DNA of 64,000 nt from Tanypteryx hageni. Its lineage: Eukaryota > Arthropoda > Insecta > Odonata > Petaluridae. The first letter of the stretch is position 1, and every line of letters starts with the position of its first letter. The DNA lies in assembly GCA_028673005.1 (NCBI GenBank), contig CM054114.1, positions 24,891,369 through 24,955,368 on the forward strand. Reading direction: 5' to 3'. Below, in pieces: positions 45,741 to 58,209 of this stretch. The translations under genes and the position numbers were made by a program. The notes below the pieces were generated by a model. It was not told the origin of the DNA, made no database searches, and was given only the letters and a program-made list of their open reading frames with translations.

Positions 45741-47190
45741 TAAACATATATACACACATTATATATATATATATATAAAATGCTTAATGATAGATGAGTT
45801 TGAACGTTTGCAACGCGAGATCTCCGAATCTACTGTGCCGATTTTCACAAAACATTCACTGAAAGATTAACCTGAATCTCGAAGAGGCTTTAGGCTTAAA
45901 TTAAATCTTCTAACGCAAGCCGTTTCAAAGACATGGCGATTTCTCCGCGAACACCCATTTTCCTACTCTACTTTATGACGTTCAGCGGGCGGTGGGAGTG
46001 GTGAGTGAAAGAGTGGCGGGTGCAATCCCGAATCGCACCTGGACAACCCAGGTCACACAGATAATTTATATATATATATTATATATATATATATAAATTT
46101 TTTTGATGAGTATGGATGTTTGTTTGTTCATATAACCCCTCCTAAACGATAAAAGCTAGATGAACATAATTTGGTACGGTTCATCCTCATATCCTAACTT
46201 AGTGAATGATCAAGGTTTGGTGAACCTCATGCTTTTTAATAGGATCAATTTTTACTCCATTGTTCAATTTAAATACCTCATAAGAATAGCACGGGATTCA
46301 GTGCAAGGCAGTCTAGAATTGCTTCGCGAGCAAAGGGTCGAAACCCTCACCTCAAATATCTATTAAGCTTCAAAAACTGGGTTTAGTCCCCTCTTGACAG
46401 GTATATATACGTCTGCCGCCACACAGTAGGGATAAAATCGATTTTTTAAATTACTTAAAATAGAGATAGCAACTCGGGACGAAAACAGTTCTATGATTAA
46501 GAGAATAATTTTTATAATTTTCGAAGGCAGAATTCAAATCCGTGCCGAATTCGCTTATTAATCGGTTTTTAATCGCAGGAAAAGGCAATTTTTCTGGTTT
46601 TCAATAAGTAAAAGGCTAATTACCATGGCAACGAGCTCAATACTTTTGAAAAAGAATTAATGGCGTCATATTTGAATTGATATCTTCAAATTGCATTTTT
46701 ATTAAGTAGTTTACACTCGAGTAATTAACTCATAACAAAATAATCAATTAGTGTTACCAATATAGGGCATTTATATTTTATCAATTAAATACGACCTCGG
46801 CTAATATCCAAAGGATTCCCATGAATCGGCGATTTACATCACCTGCAATTCCAATTTTTATTCGATAGGAATGTATGTATTCGTTCCCTATAATTGACAG
46901 CAAAATTGTTTTTCTATTAACATTGGTAATTAATAAATTGAAAGATATGACAGAAGGTACAATAAGAAAACTTCTATAAAAGGTTTTAATTTAGACCAAA
47001 ATATAATTGTCAACGTCTTTCTCCCTTAAATACTTATATGTACATTTTGCTTTCACTTCAATTGAACATTTGTATGCATCCACTAACCCAATTATACTTA
47101 TTAAATTATAACAAACTTTGTCATACTAACACAATTTTTATTGCCAAAATTCACGTGACAAATTAGGCCAAAAAAATCAGCTTTTGTATG
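45434..47190. other. Microsatellites and diverged repeats; no gene seen
   Basis: Holds a (TA)n run at 45692-45737, another at 45759-45777, and an interrupted one at 46064-46095. The segment 46100-46185 (GTTTGTTTGTTCATATAACC then CCTCCTAAACG) resembles the 5' part of many arthropod dispersed repeats, and 46450-46620 is related to 39290-39440. Open frames across the TA runs are low-complexity artefacts. Confidence 0.55.
45692..45737. repeat. (TA)n microsatellite
   Basis: An uninterrupted run of about 23 TA dinucleotides, followed about 20 bp later by a shorter run at 45759-45777. Confidence 0.95.
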
Positions 47191-47280
47191 AAATAACGTG
47201 CAGCCTGTGCCTCCCCTGAGGCGGGTTCCAAGATACCAGAGACTGCCAAATTCGACACTGGCTCGTCAGCGAGCCCAACC

Positions 47281-48779
47281 TTGCCACCCATGGCCCAAGA
47301 GATGGCCACTACCGGGGCTTCCCAGGACCCGACTCAAGAGGTTGAGGCGATGATGGACACCTCTGAAGGTATACGAGGAAAGAAGAAGCAGCCTTCCTCC
47401 TCTTCCCCTGACGAGCAGGCGGCGGAGCTGGAGCGGCGATCAGCCCAAATCTTGGGAACGGACCCGGATCCAGCTCAGGTGGATGCAGAAAACCAAGACG
47501 ATAACTTCACCCAAGTGCGGAAGAAGAAGAAGAGGAAGAGCCATCGCACTTCGCTGGAGCTCGGAGCTGGCGCTGCGGCACCAGTCCAACTACAGACCAC
47601 CGATGACACCTCTCAACGGCATCGCTCACGAGCGGCGCCATTCACAATCTATGGAGTCTCCTCGCACAAACAGCTTGCGGCAGCTCTGCGGGCAAAGATC
47701 GGCGGAGATTTTGAGCTGCAGATCCACACCGTCTCCACAAGGCTGCTGATGAAGACTGCGGTACACCACCGAGTAGCATCAGCGGTGCTGGATGAGCTCA
47801 AGCCTCAATACCACACCCAGCCCACTGACACCATCGTGGGTTCCCGGCTCTACATCAAGGGCCTAGGGAATGACTACACCCCGGAGGACGTCGCCGCCGA
47901 TCTTGCCTCGAAGAGCCTTATTGTTTCAGGAGTAAGGCTGGTCAACGGGGCACCGGTTGGAGGCCAGATGAAGAAGATAAACCGGTACGTCCACACGGTT
48001 GAGAGGACCCCTGGTGGCGATGCCGTCTCTGACATCCGGAAAGCCTGTGACTGAACACATCAGAGGGGGAAAGAACCCGATCTGCTGATACAACTGCCAG
48101 CGCTTCGAGCACCTTGCCATCGCCTGCAAGATGCCGGCCCGGTGCTACCCGTGCTCCGGCATCCATGACTCTCGTAAGTGCACTCAGCCCAAACTGTGCT
48201 GGCCCTCACCCTGCATCATTCAGGGAGTGCCCGAAGTTTCTTCGGGTCCAATAGCTGCAGATAGAGACGGACATAAAATCCCGGGAGGCCTCTCAACCGC
48301 TGATGAAGAAAAAAGGCTCCAAACCCTCCCCTGGCGTGCAGCAAACTCGCCCTTATGCCACCGTGGCGGTGGGTGAGCCTGTAGCGTCACCTGTACCACA
48401 GGAGTCTACCCAACAACCGCCTCGTGCTCCGCCCTCGGCAGCTGGACCAGACGAGTGAGCCGCACCCACCATCAGCGAAGCTGTTGTTCCTCAGCAGCAG
48501 TCATCGGTCCATCCAAAGAGGGACCGACAGCTGCGCACCAGCTCAGCACCCACTGCAGTGCCCACACGCCTCGCTGCAGCCCCTGCGACCTCGGCGCCGC
48601 GTGTACCTGCACCTATCACCCCAGTAGAAGCCGACCCGGATGACACCTGGAGAACGGTCCTTGCTGTCTGCAAGGCCTTGAAACGGCTCATTCCATCCAC
48701 TGAAGGCCAACTCCTCCTCTCCCTATTGGAGGAACTTGCGAGAAACCGCGTCTCTTCAGCATCCGATAATGGGTGCTAG
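47281..48779 (+). pseudogene. Jockey-type ORF1 (gag-like) with CCHC zinc knuckles, frameshifted
   Basis: Encodes the RNA-binding gag-like protein of the element. The first 257 codons (47281-48054) are intact: an acidic start, a basic KKKKRK patch at about residues 78-84 and a folded region at about 115-245 containing SRLYIKGLGNDYTPEDV, as in gag proteins of Jockey/I-type LINEs. The frame then shifts near 48050. In the new frame a first CCHC knuckle (about 48083-48112) has a TGA inside it, and a second knuckle follows at 48142-48180. A third (CAGPHPASFRECP, from 48196) is readable only after another shift. A proline/alanine-rich tail follows, and the last segment, in the third frame, ends at the TAG at 48777-48779, overlapping the ORF2 start. 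Confidence 0.8.
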
Positions 48780-51417
48780 ACGAGGGAACAGCGTCATCGT
48801 GCAGTGGAATGTGAATGAGGTAAAGTTACATTCCGAGGAAATCAGGGCCTTCCTCCAGTAGAAAGGCGCTCTAGCAGCAGCGATCAACGAGACGCACTTA
48901 AGACCAGCTGTCGACTGGCGGCTTCCAGGTTGGACCATCTATCGGGAGGACAGAACAGCCGGCAGAGGTGGCGGTGGTTCGGCGCTCCTGGTACATCATT
49001 CCATCTGTCATCGCCAGGTCCGGACCCCACGCCTCACTGCCATCGAAGCCGTCTCTGCGGAGGTGAAAATCTCCAGCGGTTGGGTTCGTCTGGTGTCGGC
49101 CTACTACTGCCCAGGGGCGCCCTGGAGCCCCGATGACCTGACAGAGCTGCTCGGCGGAGATTACGACTCTCCCACCATCCTCCTCGGGGACCTGTATGCC
49201 CGGGACACTGCTTGGCACTCTCCGACCTCCAATCTCAGGGGCAGGCAGCTGAAAGACTACGTGGACGAGGAGGGACTGGACGTACTGGTGCCGGCAGATT
49301 CCACCTTTCTGCCCTCGGGGAACGTCTTGGAAATAGCGATCGTTCGCAATGTCCAGACCTCCCTCAGCCTGCACTCCGTCTATGCCCTCTCTTCGGATTA
49401 CAACTCCACGCTCCTGATGGTTCGGAACCAACCAATCAGGATACCACCGACGGAGAGGAGGGACTTCGCCAATGCAGACTGGCAGCTCTTCCGCACCTCC
49501 ATCGCGGAGATCCTGCCTGCCCGTCCATTCCCTTCGGCAACAGCGGCAGAGGCGGACGGCATGGTGGATCTCCTTACAGACAGCGTTCGGATCGCAATGG
49601 CCAAGAGCATCCCAAAGGTCATCTCATCCGGAAGCTTTTGTATCCATCTCCATGAAGGAGTGAGGCGCACCATAATGCTTCGCAACTCCATTCGAAGGCA
49701 CTGGCAGCGGCACCATACTGCAGACCTTAAAGGCCAGTTGGAAAGCCTCAATTTTGAGGTTCGACAGCTGCTGCGCGAGCTGAGGACGGATGCCTGGTAA
49801 CAACACCTCTCCACTCTTTTCTTGGATGACAACTCCATCTAGAAGACCTGCCAGCGACTCTGCAAAACAGGGCGCCAGGACCTCATTGTCGTCAAGGGGG
49901 CGAGAGTGGCCACAACTCCTGCTGCCAAAGCGGACCTGCTCGGGAAGCACCTCTACGAGGCCTTTTCCCATAACCCGCCCACGCCAGAATCCACAGAGGA
50001 GTCTGCCGCCATTGCAGCCCATCTGAAGCAGCTACATCAGGGGCAGCTGGATCCTACGACGTTTCCGGAATTTACCCCCAAGCAGATCGTAGATGTCATT
50101 GGTCGCCTCTCCCTGAGGAGGGCGCCTGGTGATAATGACATTTCCAACACGGTCCTTCGACAGCTACCAGTCACCGCAGTGGAGTTCTTGGCCGCCATCC
50201 TCAACGGCTGTGTCACGACCTCCCACTTTCCCATGCTCTGGAAGAGAGCAAAGATCTTCTGCCTGCCGAAGACCAGGACTATGGAGATGGGCCCCAATGG
50301 CCTGCGCCCGATCTCCCTTCTTCAAGGCTTTGGCAAGATCTTTGAAGGGCTGCTCCTCCCGGCCATTGACCAGCACCTTCGGGAGACGGATGTTCTCCCT
50401 GGAGAACAGTTCGGCTTCCGGCAGGGGAGGTCGACGGTCCAGCAACTCGCTCTGATGGCGGACTACATAACGAACAGCTTCAACAGGGAACACGTTCTCG
50501 CAGGCGCCTTTTTTGACATCTCTAAGGCGTTCGACCGCGTGTGGCATCCGGGACTCCTGATGGAGATGGCAAGGATCCAGTTTCCGGTTTGGATCACACG
50601 CCTCATCCAGTCCTACCTCACCGGCAGAACCTTCAGGGTCTACTGGCTCCGGGACGGATGCGGACTTCATCGCATCCGCGCTGGAGTCCCGCAGGGGTCC
50701 GTGCTGGGGCCAGTACTATTCAACATCTACACCCATGATATACCACGAGATCATGGGTGGAACACAATCTCCGTCCTGAATGCTGACGACGCGGCGCTAC
50801 TTACGCGCTCGTCGAAGAAGTATGCTGCCGCTGAAAAACTACATGAGGCAATCGATGCACTGGTCTTGTGGTATAGCCGTTGGAGGATAGCCGTCAACCC
50901 TGCTAAGACGAATGTCATCGTCTTCCACTTGGGATATGGAGCCTTGCCAGATGTCATCCTGTCCGTCGCAGGAGATGCCATCCCTTGGACCAACGAGTTG
51001 AAATACCTGGGCGTGAAGTTAGACCGTAAGATGCTCTGGACGGCGCAGGTCGAACATGTCAGAGCAAAGGGACTTGCGGCCCTTAAGAGGTTGCGGCCGC
51101 TCTTAGGATTCAGGACGCTGACGATGACCACAAAGCGGAGGCTGTACCTGAGCTGCGTCAGGCCGGTCTTCACGTATGCAGCCCCGGTGTGGTCCGGAGT
51201 TGACCAGTCAACACTTCGACGCCTTCAGGTAGTGCAAAACAACGCACTACGCCTGATTCTGGGATGCTCGGGGTACGACGGGACAGCCAGACTTCACCGA
51301 GACGCCGATGTCGAGCCGCTAGATGTCCTCTTCCCCATCATGGCGATGGACTTCTTTGGCAATGCCGCCATATCTCTGCAACCGGAGGTGCAAAGTCTCG
51401 GGGGCATACGGACTTGA
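48769..51417 (+). pseudogene. Jockey-type ORF2: endonuclease and reverse transcriptase, three nonsense codons
   Basis: One continuous frame of 882 codons from the ATG at 48769, interrupted by TAG at 48859, TAA at 49798 and TAG at 49840. The endonuclease part begins VQWNVN with an INETHL block, but key residues are altered: the usual GDFNA reads GDLYA, the late DI block reads EI, and the final SDH reads SDY. The RT part, intact from 49906, has RAPGDNDI, LRPISLLQGFGKIFE, GEQFGFRQGRST, AFFDISKAFDRVWH, GVPQGSVLGPVLFNIY, and an active site that reads LNADDAALL where an aromatic residue normally precedes ADD. KYLGVKLD and a YAAPVW block follow in the thumb. The changes at both active sites say it is long inactive. 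Confidence 0.85.
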
Positions 51418-51720
51418 TGGTGGGACAAATACAAACGGCCCATCGCCAGCCTGGACGACCTCGAATCTCTTCCACCAAAGAAGCGGCCGAGGGTGACCTG
51501 ATTCACCACTGATCGCTCACCACCTGTGACAACCACAAGAGTTTCCCCGAGCAGACGCATTTATAGAAATGGCAATGTGGAATGCCAACCACGGTTGGTT
51601 AAGAAGACTGTCATGTGAGGGAAAGAGGTTTCCCCATTCACTCCCCTCCTCTCTCAACTCCCATTTCCTCTTCTCAAAGCAAATTTTTTTTAACGCGGTA
51701 CAGTAAAAGTACAAATTTTT

Positions 51721-54700
51721 GTACTAAAATTTAGAGACTAATACAGTTATAACGAGTGTTAATATTAGTACTATCATAAAAAATGACTTAATTAAGATTC
51801 CATTAGTCTGCCATAAGTTCGCGGCTACGAAGGGTAATCGGTTTAGCGTTTAAACGTTTAACTGTTAAACAGTTTGGCGCCCATGGCCACGCATATTCCT
51901 TAGACAGACGGAATTGCAAAAAACACCTTTTCGGAATCAAGGGCGCGTAAAACATACACTTTCATCAAAATATTCAGTCCAATTCTTTCATGACCACTTT
52001 ATCCATCTAACAGAAGAGAGTAAAAACATAGCAATATATATATTGACCACATAAGCGGAAATGATACGCACGGAGCGACCGCGAATAAATCAGCTCGGTT
52101 AAATTCCGCGCCGTTTCCGAAGTTCGAACGCAAAGAGACTCCACCGCTATTCAAGCGCAATTCTAACTCCAGTTCTCTTGATTCGGAATCGCAACTTTCG
52201 CACCTTTATGGTTTAAGTTTTCATGGCAGAGAAGCGTTCCGAAAAGAATTTCAAACTCTCTCTCCTTCGGCTTTCTTTCGGAGGCCATAAATTCATGGGA
52301 GACGTGAGGGCGATAACAATTTCGTACCTTCAGCTAACCCCGAAGCGATTTGGAATAAACTTTAAGCCCCGGACAGATAAATAGCGCGTGGCAGCCACCT
52401 TATAAATAGCATAAATAAAAATTAATCTGTAAATCGGTGCCACGCTTTTTTCCGTTCAATCTTATTTACGATTCATCGATAGTAGATTCTACGTACTAAA
52501 AGTATTTTTTAACGGCACCTGCAATCGATGAATCACCACCGATTACGGTTTCCTTGCAGCAAAATCTCGCTATTGGCGAGGCGGTTATTTTTTTGACCAT
52601 ACTTTTATGTTCGTGACCCAGTACTGCGTCGAGACACCTGGTTTGAGAAAACATCGCCATAGGCGCCCGCTCAAATAAAATGTAACCATTCTGAAAAAAA
52701 TTTTTAAATGCTGATTCGTTTAATGGATTCCGCTCATGAAATGCGTCTCTTTCCTCAAGATATCCTGACGCAAATGCGATTATTGCCGCACTCGTTTTTC
52801 AATTCCTCGAAAATGGTGTTATCGAATGAAACTTTTATTTGAAGAACGGGAGATCAGGTTCTTGTGTGTCTTCTGTTCCTACAGTATGTTCATGGACAAC
52901 AGGGAAGCTGCTGGCTTCGAGTTAAAGTAGTTAAAATTGAGAGGTGAATTCGTCCTTTGTGGGTGGATATGACCACACCCACCGGTAACAAAGAAGTGGC
53001 TGTAGAAAAAGGTGTACAATATATAATAACTAGGACCGAAAGACATTACAGATGATTTAACCTAGATGAATGGATTTGCTTTATGAGGAAATGTATTTTT
53101 AGCCTACTTTCCAGAATGGAAATGGGCTTATATTTTCGTCGTCATGTCGGTCTGTTTTTCCCTGTTAACTTTTGAACCAATAGACCGATTTTCATGCCAC
53201 TTGATGGAAATATACCTCTAAATAAATACATAAATACATCTAAATGGACCAAGCTTCCGAGGATAGATTTTATTGCGAAGATTGAAGTCCCGGCTTCGAT
53301 TCCAGGAACTATCCTTCCCTTTCGATTTGCATGGAAAATCTGAAATTCATCGTGCAGGATAATTTTGTCTTGTATATGAGAATATCTTAGAATGATAATA
53401 TTGGAGCGAGTTTTGTACTATTCTCTGAGGAAAGAAATTAAAATTCAAAATTTTACCGTACATTTTTACTTATCGATCGTATTTCTCCGAATTTCGCGTA
53501 AATACCGGCATTTTTGCAGTGTTTTTGACTCATTACGAGAGTGTTGCCATTGCAAAAAATCTTGTTAGAATCGGATTCGGCATAGTCCAATACATACACG
53601 CGCTATTTTTGCCACGCAAATACGCGTGATCAATTTAACATTCCGTTTGTATGTATTTGTAATATTTTATAACGCTAAATTACGAAATTTGGGAACATAA
53701 AAATCAACTCATCCGCGGTGGTTTTAAAGCTATTAAAGGCAATAAATGTATTAAATAAATGATTACATTTAAAGTAGGCATCATAAGTTCCGTTTGGATA
53801 ATATTTTTAATTGCATAGCCCACTGATATTTGATTCGAATTAGGCTAGAATGTGAAAAATGCGCTGTATTCTGCAGTATGTAAGCTATTTGGTAATTTAT
53901 TTGTCATAGCTACCTCAGGTGTCCTGCTGCGTCGAACAACTACACAAGATAAGTACGCTTACGCTTGAATAAGAATTTTATACACGAAGAAATAATAAGC
54001 TTAATAGGTTAATTCGTCATCTTATGCGATCAAGTATTGTGGCGCTAAATAAAGTCGAATTCGATGAAAAGATCCAATTGCACTTTTAATGCGCCCCTTG
54101 GACCATGAAGCTGGATTTACATTTCCCTATGTACATTATGGTATGTTGAAAATTACGCCCGGCTACCACCAAGAGCAGCAACAATGTTGCTACGAGTGAA
54201 AATGCCCGTAAATACGTAACAATTTAAGCGGTAACGTTATTGTGCGTACTCGAGGCGTACGGATGTGATAACTTACGCGCAATATATGTTGCACCAATTT
54301 TTATAAACCAAATAAGAGTTCATGGCTATGGAAACCTTCACATTTAAGGCTGCGTTCATATTTTCATGGGAAACCCTAAAAGATTTGCGTGCTTGTGGGG
54401 CAGTTAATAAAGTACTTTATCACGAACTAAGTCGTTATGTCATTATGGGTCTTAAATTCGTTGCATTTTCGCAAGGTGGTTAACCGGTTTATTAACTCAA
54501 GTTCACGAAACACTTTCTTTTCAAAACAGAGCTAAACATTCTATATTTTAGCTTAGAAAACAGCTTTAATTGATCAGTACTGCAAACCTCTTGGAAGGAT
54601 CTACAGGAATGTCTTTAGAGGTAAACGCGGAATCCTTTTCTAATTTTCCTTGCACGCTAAATGAAGAAAACTTCCTCTCTATTTCTCTCAGGCAATAAAT

Positions 54701-55425
54701 GTTGAAAGTTTTCCTTTCCTCCCCTTCTCTCTATAAATACGCCATACTTGCTTCTTTCCTCTCACTAAAAATGCGGCACTTTAGACTTGTTTGTCCTTCA
54801 CGACATGAGCGAGTATGGGCAGCCCTTCCTCTTAATCTATGTTCAAAGGCTTTAAAAATATCTCTAATTGGCGGAGTCCAATTATAAAAATTGCCTCCTC
54901 AAGTTAAAATATTTATTTAAACATAAATGTCGCAAGTTGGCTAAAGTCAGGTGGCGGCAATTACTACACTATTGGATCCACAAATCTCTTGACTTACGCA
55001 TTAATTTAAATTAAAAAAAATACAATATATGCACAATAATAATTAATTTATCAATAAAAATGCAATAGTATTTTATTTAGAGCTTATTCAATTTATTTTT
55101 TACCTATTCTTATGGAGTTTAGAATTTTCTAGGTTCAAGATGAGCCTTCACGGCTACCGTAGCGGTTAAGGGGCTCACGAGGTCCCCACCCCATCAGCTA
55201 TTCCTTTACTTCCTCCAACTACATCGTCATCTGTTACAACTTACAATATTATCTATAATCAAACTAACTTTATTATTAAATATTTTAACGTTTTTAGGTA
55301 AGGGTTTAAAGAGCCCTTTAGGTAACGTGTTTGAATCTCAGATTCCTTTATTAAGAAAATAATATTTGGCAATATTTGCTTTTTTGCGACCTCAATTTAA
55401 TTTTTAACTCGTGTCCGTTTTTCCG
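51721..55425. other. AT-rich non-coding stretch; no gene seen
   Basis: No frame with recognisable homology. The segment 53130-53570 has the phrase structure of the 39290 and 46100-46610 repeats (an AATAGACCGATTTTCATG-like box, then GAAATTCA-CGTGC and TTCTC-GA-GA-AGAAATTAA), so it is probably another old copy. A short GC-rich patch at 55150-55190 has a weak tRNA A-box-like TAGCGGTTAAGG. Confidence 0.5.
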
Positions 55426-55429
55426 ATAA

Positions 55430-56590
55430 AGTCTGGCTTCTCTATCCTACTCCTTAGATCTTCTCATGCCTTATTTTTGCCACGTACCTGAAATATACTC
55501 CTTAATCCATTAACCTCCATCCTTTCCTCAAGCGTTTCCCAACCAAACATTTTAATCATTTCCGTGACGCTATCTCCCTTGTTGAATCTTCCTAAGGCAT
55601 ATCTCGCTGCCTTCTGTAATTTATTAATATGCCCTATTTTGTAAGGTAGTAGCGTATGCTAATATAGGCCTAACCAATGATTTATATGCTAACTCTTTTG
55701 CTGCCTTAGTACTTCCTTTTAGATTGTGCATCACGTAATTCAGGGTCTTATACGCTTTTGCTACGATTTTGTAGATGTGTATAACCCATTTTAGGTCTTT
55801 TTTTATTTGAACGCAAATGTCGACTTTTTGTACCGTTTCATCCTTAAGCGTGTAGCGAAAATTTCTCTTGGTCCTTTTATGTGAGAAATTGATGTGCTTG
55901 CACTTTGTTCCATTAACACTCATTTTGTTCAACTTAATTCAATTTGCTATCCGCTCCATATCTTCCTGCAAAATTGTCTGGTTCTTTTCCGTTATTATTC
56001 GTCTATAGATAATGCAGTCTTCTACGAAAAGCCGCATCTCAGACAAGACGTAATTAGGTAGGTCATTTACGTAAATCAGGAATAATTAGGGCCTTAAAAC
56101 ACTCCCTTGTGGAACCACTGATGTTACTTGACTTTCCTCGGAGTTACTCTGTCCTACTTTAACCCGTTGGGATATACCAACAAGAAAATATTTTAACCAC
56201 TGAATTACTCTCTTATCAATATTTAACTCTTTTAATTTGTTGAGTAGAATGTCGTGAGATACTATGTCGTAAGCTTTAGAAAAATCTATAACTATACTGT
56301 CGACTTATCTATCGATTCTGCAACGTCTCGCATGAATAACTTTTCTTGAACCCATGCTGATTTTTACATAACCAGTTGTTTACTTCTCAATATTCTCGTG
56401 TGCAATCAGCAATAATTTTCTCTATCAGATTGCAAACTACATATGTCAGACTAACAGGTCTATAGTTTTTAACGTTCAATTTGATTCCACCTTTATAAAT
56501 AGGTATCACAGTTGCCTTTTTCCAGTCATATGGGATCGTTTCATTACTTAAATAAAACCCTGAGATACGGTATTGTTTCTGCTGAACCCA
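55430..56590 (-). pseudogene. LINE reverse transcriptase pseudogene, antisense (CR1/Jockey-like)
   Basis: Read from 56590 down to 55430 the minus strand gives, in order: IPYDWKKATVIPIYKGG, NYRPVSLT, a QHGFKKSYSCET block, DFSKAYDIVSH, WLKYFLVGISQRVKVGQ, a VPQGSVL block followed by a stop, an F-V-ED-C stretch where the catalytic F/YADD should be, then at 55932-55624 NGTKCKHINFS, KKDLKWVIHI and a LVRPILAYAT block. Past a further stop are ALGRFNKGDSVTEMIK and WETLEERM, the usual C-terminal end. Stops and frameshifts are frequent and the YADD motif is destroyed. No endonuclease domain was seen upstream. Confidence 0.8.
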
Positions 56591-57870
56591 ACTTTAATGG
56601 TTCTCCTACAATAGTGCGGAGGAAAACAGGGCGAGGAGGATTAGTTACGTTGTTCTACGTAAATATATGTTTTTCTGATATTGAGATATGGCCGTAGCAA
56701 AGAAAATTCGGCACGTTGAAAAGTTGTCAATTATTTCAAAAGGTACGTCAAAACACACAAAATATACATATTACTCACAATTCGTTGATTGCTTTCTTTT
56801 AGTGTTGGTTCTTTCATTTGTTGTGCCTTTGCTTTCTACCTCCTCATCTCTGCTGCTAAAATATTGTGATTTGGACTGGCTTGATCTCTTTCATCTAATT
56901 ATAGCATCCTCTTCGTCCTTCGATTCGTTATTTCCACTATTACTGCTTTCAGAATGATTTTGAAATAGGGCAGATGTTTCGCTGATAATGTATAGCAAAA
57001 GCTTGTGTGCTATTTTCTACACCCAAAACTTATCTCTGTTACACAAACTTGTGAACTGCTGCTGAAAAATTGAACTGGCTATCAGAGTCAAAATCTATAA
57101 TGAAAATCAAGAACTAATTAATATAATTTGTTTTATAAGTTAGTTATTTAATTAATTGTACCTTACCTATTATTAAACAATAAGTTTTAAGTGAAATAAT
57201 TTTTTATATTTCAGCAGCACTAAAATATTAATAATAAAGGTTTTATTTTGCAAAGATAATGATACAAGTTATGTATCAAATAAGGCAACTGAAACAAGGT
57301 TTTGTTTTTATTCAATTTGTTTTGTGATTTTCACAAATAACGTTTATGTTTTAGAGAACCGGTTGCTAAAAATTTTGTTAATTCACCATTGAGCAGAGAT
57401 TCATGAATATGTTGTAGACACCCAATGCTTTCCATTGAAATAAAAAACCAACCGATTACATCCATGAATTACTCACTAAAATTATCGACATCACAGAAAA
57501 GAAACAAGATATTCATTCGAAAACAAAAAAATACGAGAAGTTCACGCAACCCCCGTGGCTGGATCCACCTTCCCCGAAGACGGGCGAAATTATTCGGAGA
57601 CAAATCGGTGCGTGGGTTCATTCAAAAGCGTCGAAAGACAACGCCCCTCGCACCGCACTCGGAGGCAGTATTTTTTTAAAAAGAGGCAGGCGGAATAAGG
57701 TTGCGGATGATTCAGGGATATAGGGAATCGAGGTTGAAGGGAGGATGGGGGAAAAAGGCGCTCCGGGGATGAAGAAAAGGACTCGGTGAGATATGAGTGG
57801 GCGAGATACTGGGATGGGGTCTTCCCTAACTCACTCCCGGGATGATATCTCTCCTCTAGAAACCATTCTA
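56591..57870. other. Non-coding stretch; no gene seen
   Basis: AT-rich to about 57400, then more GC-rich with several open but unassigned short frames (57425-57679 plus). No motif I can support. Confidence 0.45.
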
Positions 57871-58035
57871 GCTTTCTTCGATCCTCTCACTCATCCTCGA
57901 CCACCCTCTCTCCCTCTCACACGCCACACACCTTCCTCGTCTCTTCCCTTACCCATCTTTCGCACATAACTCCTCGAAAAGCATCGCTCCCTCCCCCTCC
58001 TCCTCGCCTTCCTATCCCTACCTCGTACCGTAAAC
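57871..58035. repeat. Pyrimidine-rich tract
   Basis: About 165 bases dominated by C and T on the plus strand (CTCTCTCCCTCTCAC, CTCCCCCTCCTCCTCG). A purine run of AG dinucleotides lies 150 bp downstream at 58184-58206. Confidence 0.7.
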
Positions 58036-58183
58036 GGATCATCTCGTCCACCCCTTTAAGAATTTTTCGATGCCCAGGGAAAAAAATCCTTTTGCCAAAT
58101 TTTCCAGGCTTCCATCCCCAAAAATCTTACTTTTTTATTCAGGAGGACCTAAACGTAGGAGTGGGAAGGAATGGAGGAAGAGT

Positions 58184-58206
58184 AGAGAGAGAGAGAGAGA
58201 GAGAGA
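58184..58206. repeat. (AG)n microsatellite
   Basis: About 11 uninterrupted AG dinucleotides. Confidence 0.9.
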
Positions 58207-58209
58207 TGG

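Larger units (their letters stand above)
47195..51720 (+). mobile_element. Decayed Jockey-type LINE, GC-rich
   Basis: A block clearly richer in G+C than the DNA on both sides, starting near 47195 and ending before 51720. It contains a short 5' leader, a gag-like ORF1 (47281-48779) and an ORF2 with endonuclease and RT (48769-51417), overlapping by 11 bases in the order and phase usual for Jockey-type elements. The 3' UTR is about 300 bp. I could not define an exact tail or target-site duplication. Multiple stops and frameshifts make it non-autonomous. Confidence 0.85.

Noticed and set aside
45453..45870. Open frames with repeated Tyr-Ile
   Set aside because: They are translations of the (TA)n microsatellite.
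49398..50670. Minus-strand frames opposite Jockey ORF2
   Set aside because: They are shadows of the GC-rich coding strand of the element.
55140..55200. tRNA-derived SINE at TAGCGGTTAAGG
   Set aside because: Only an A-box-like phrase is present, with no convincing B-box at the right distance.
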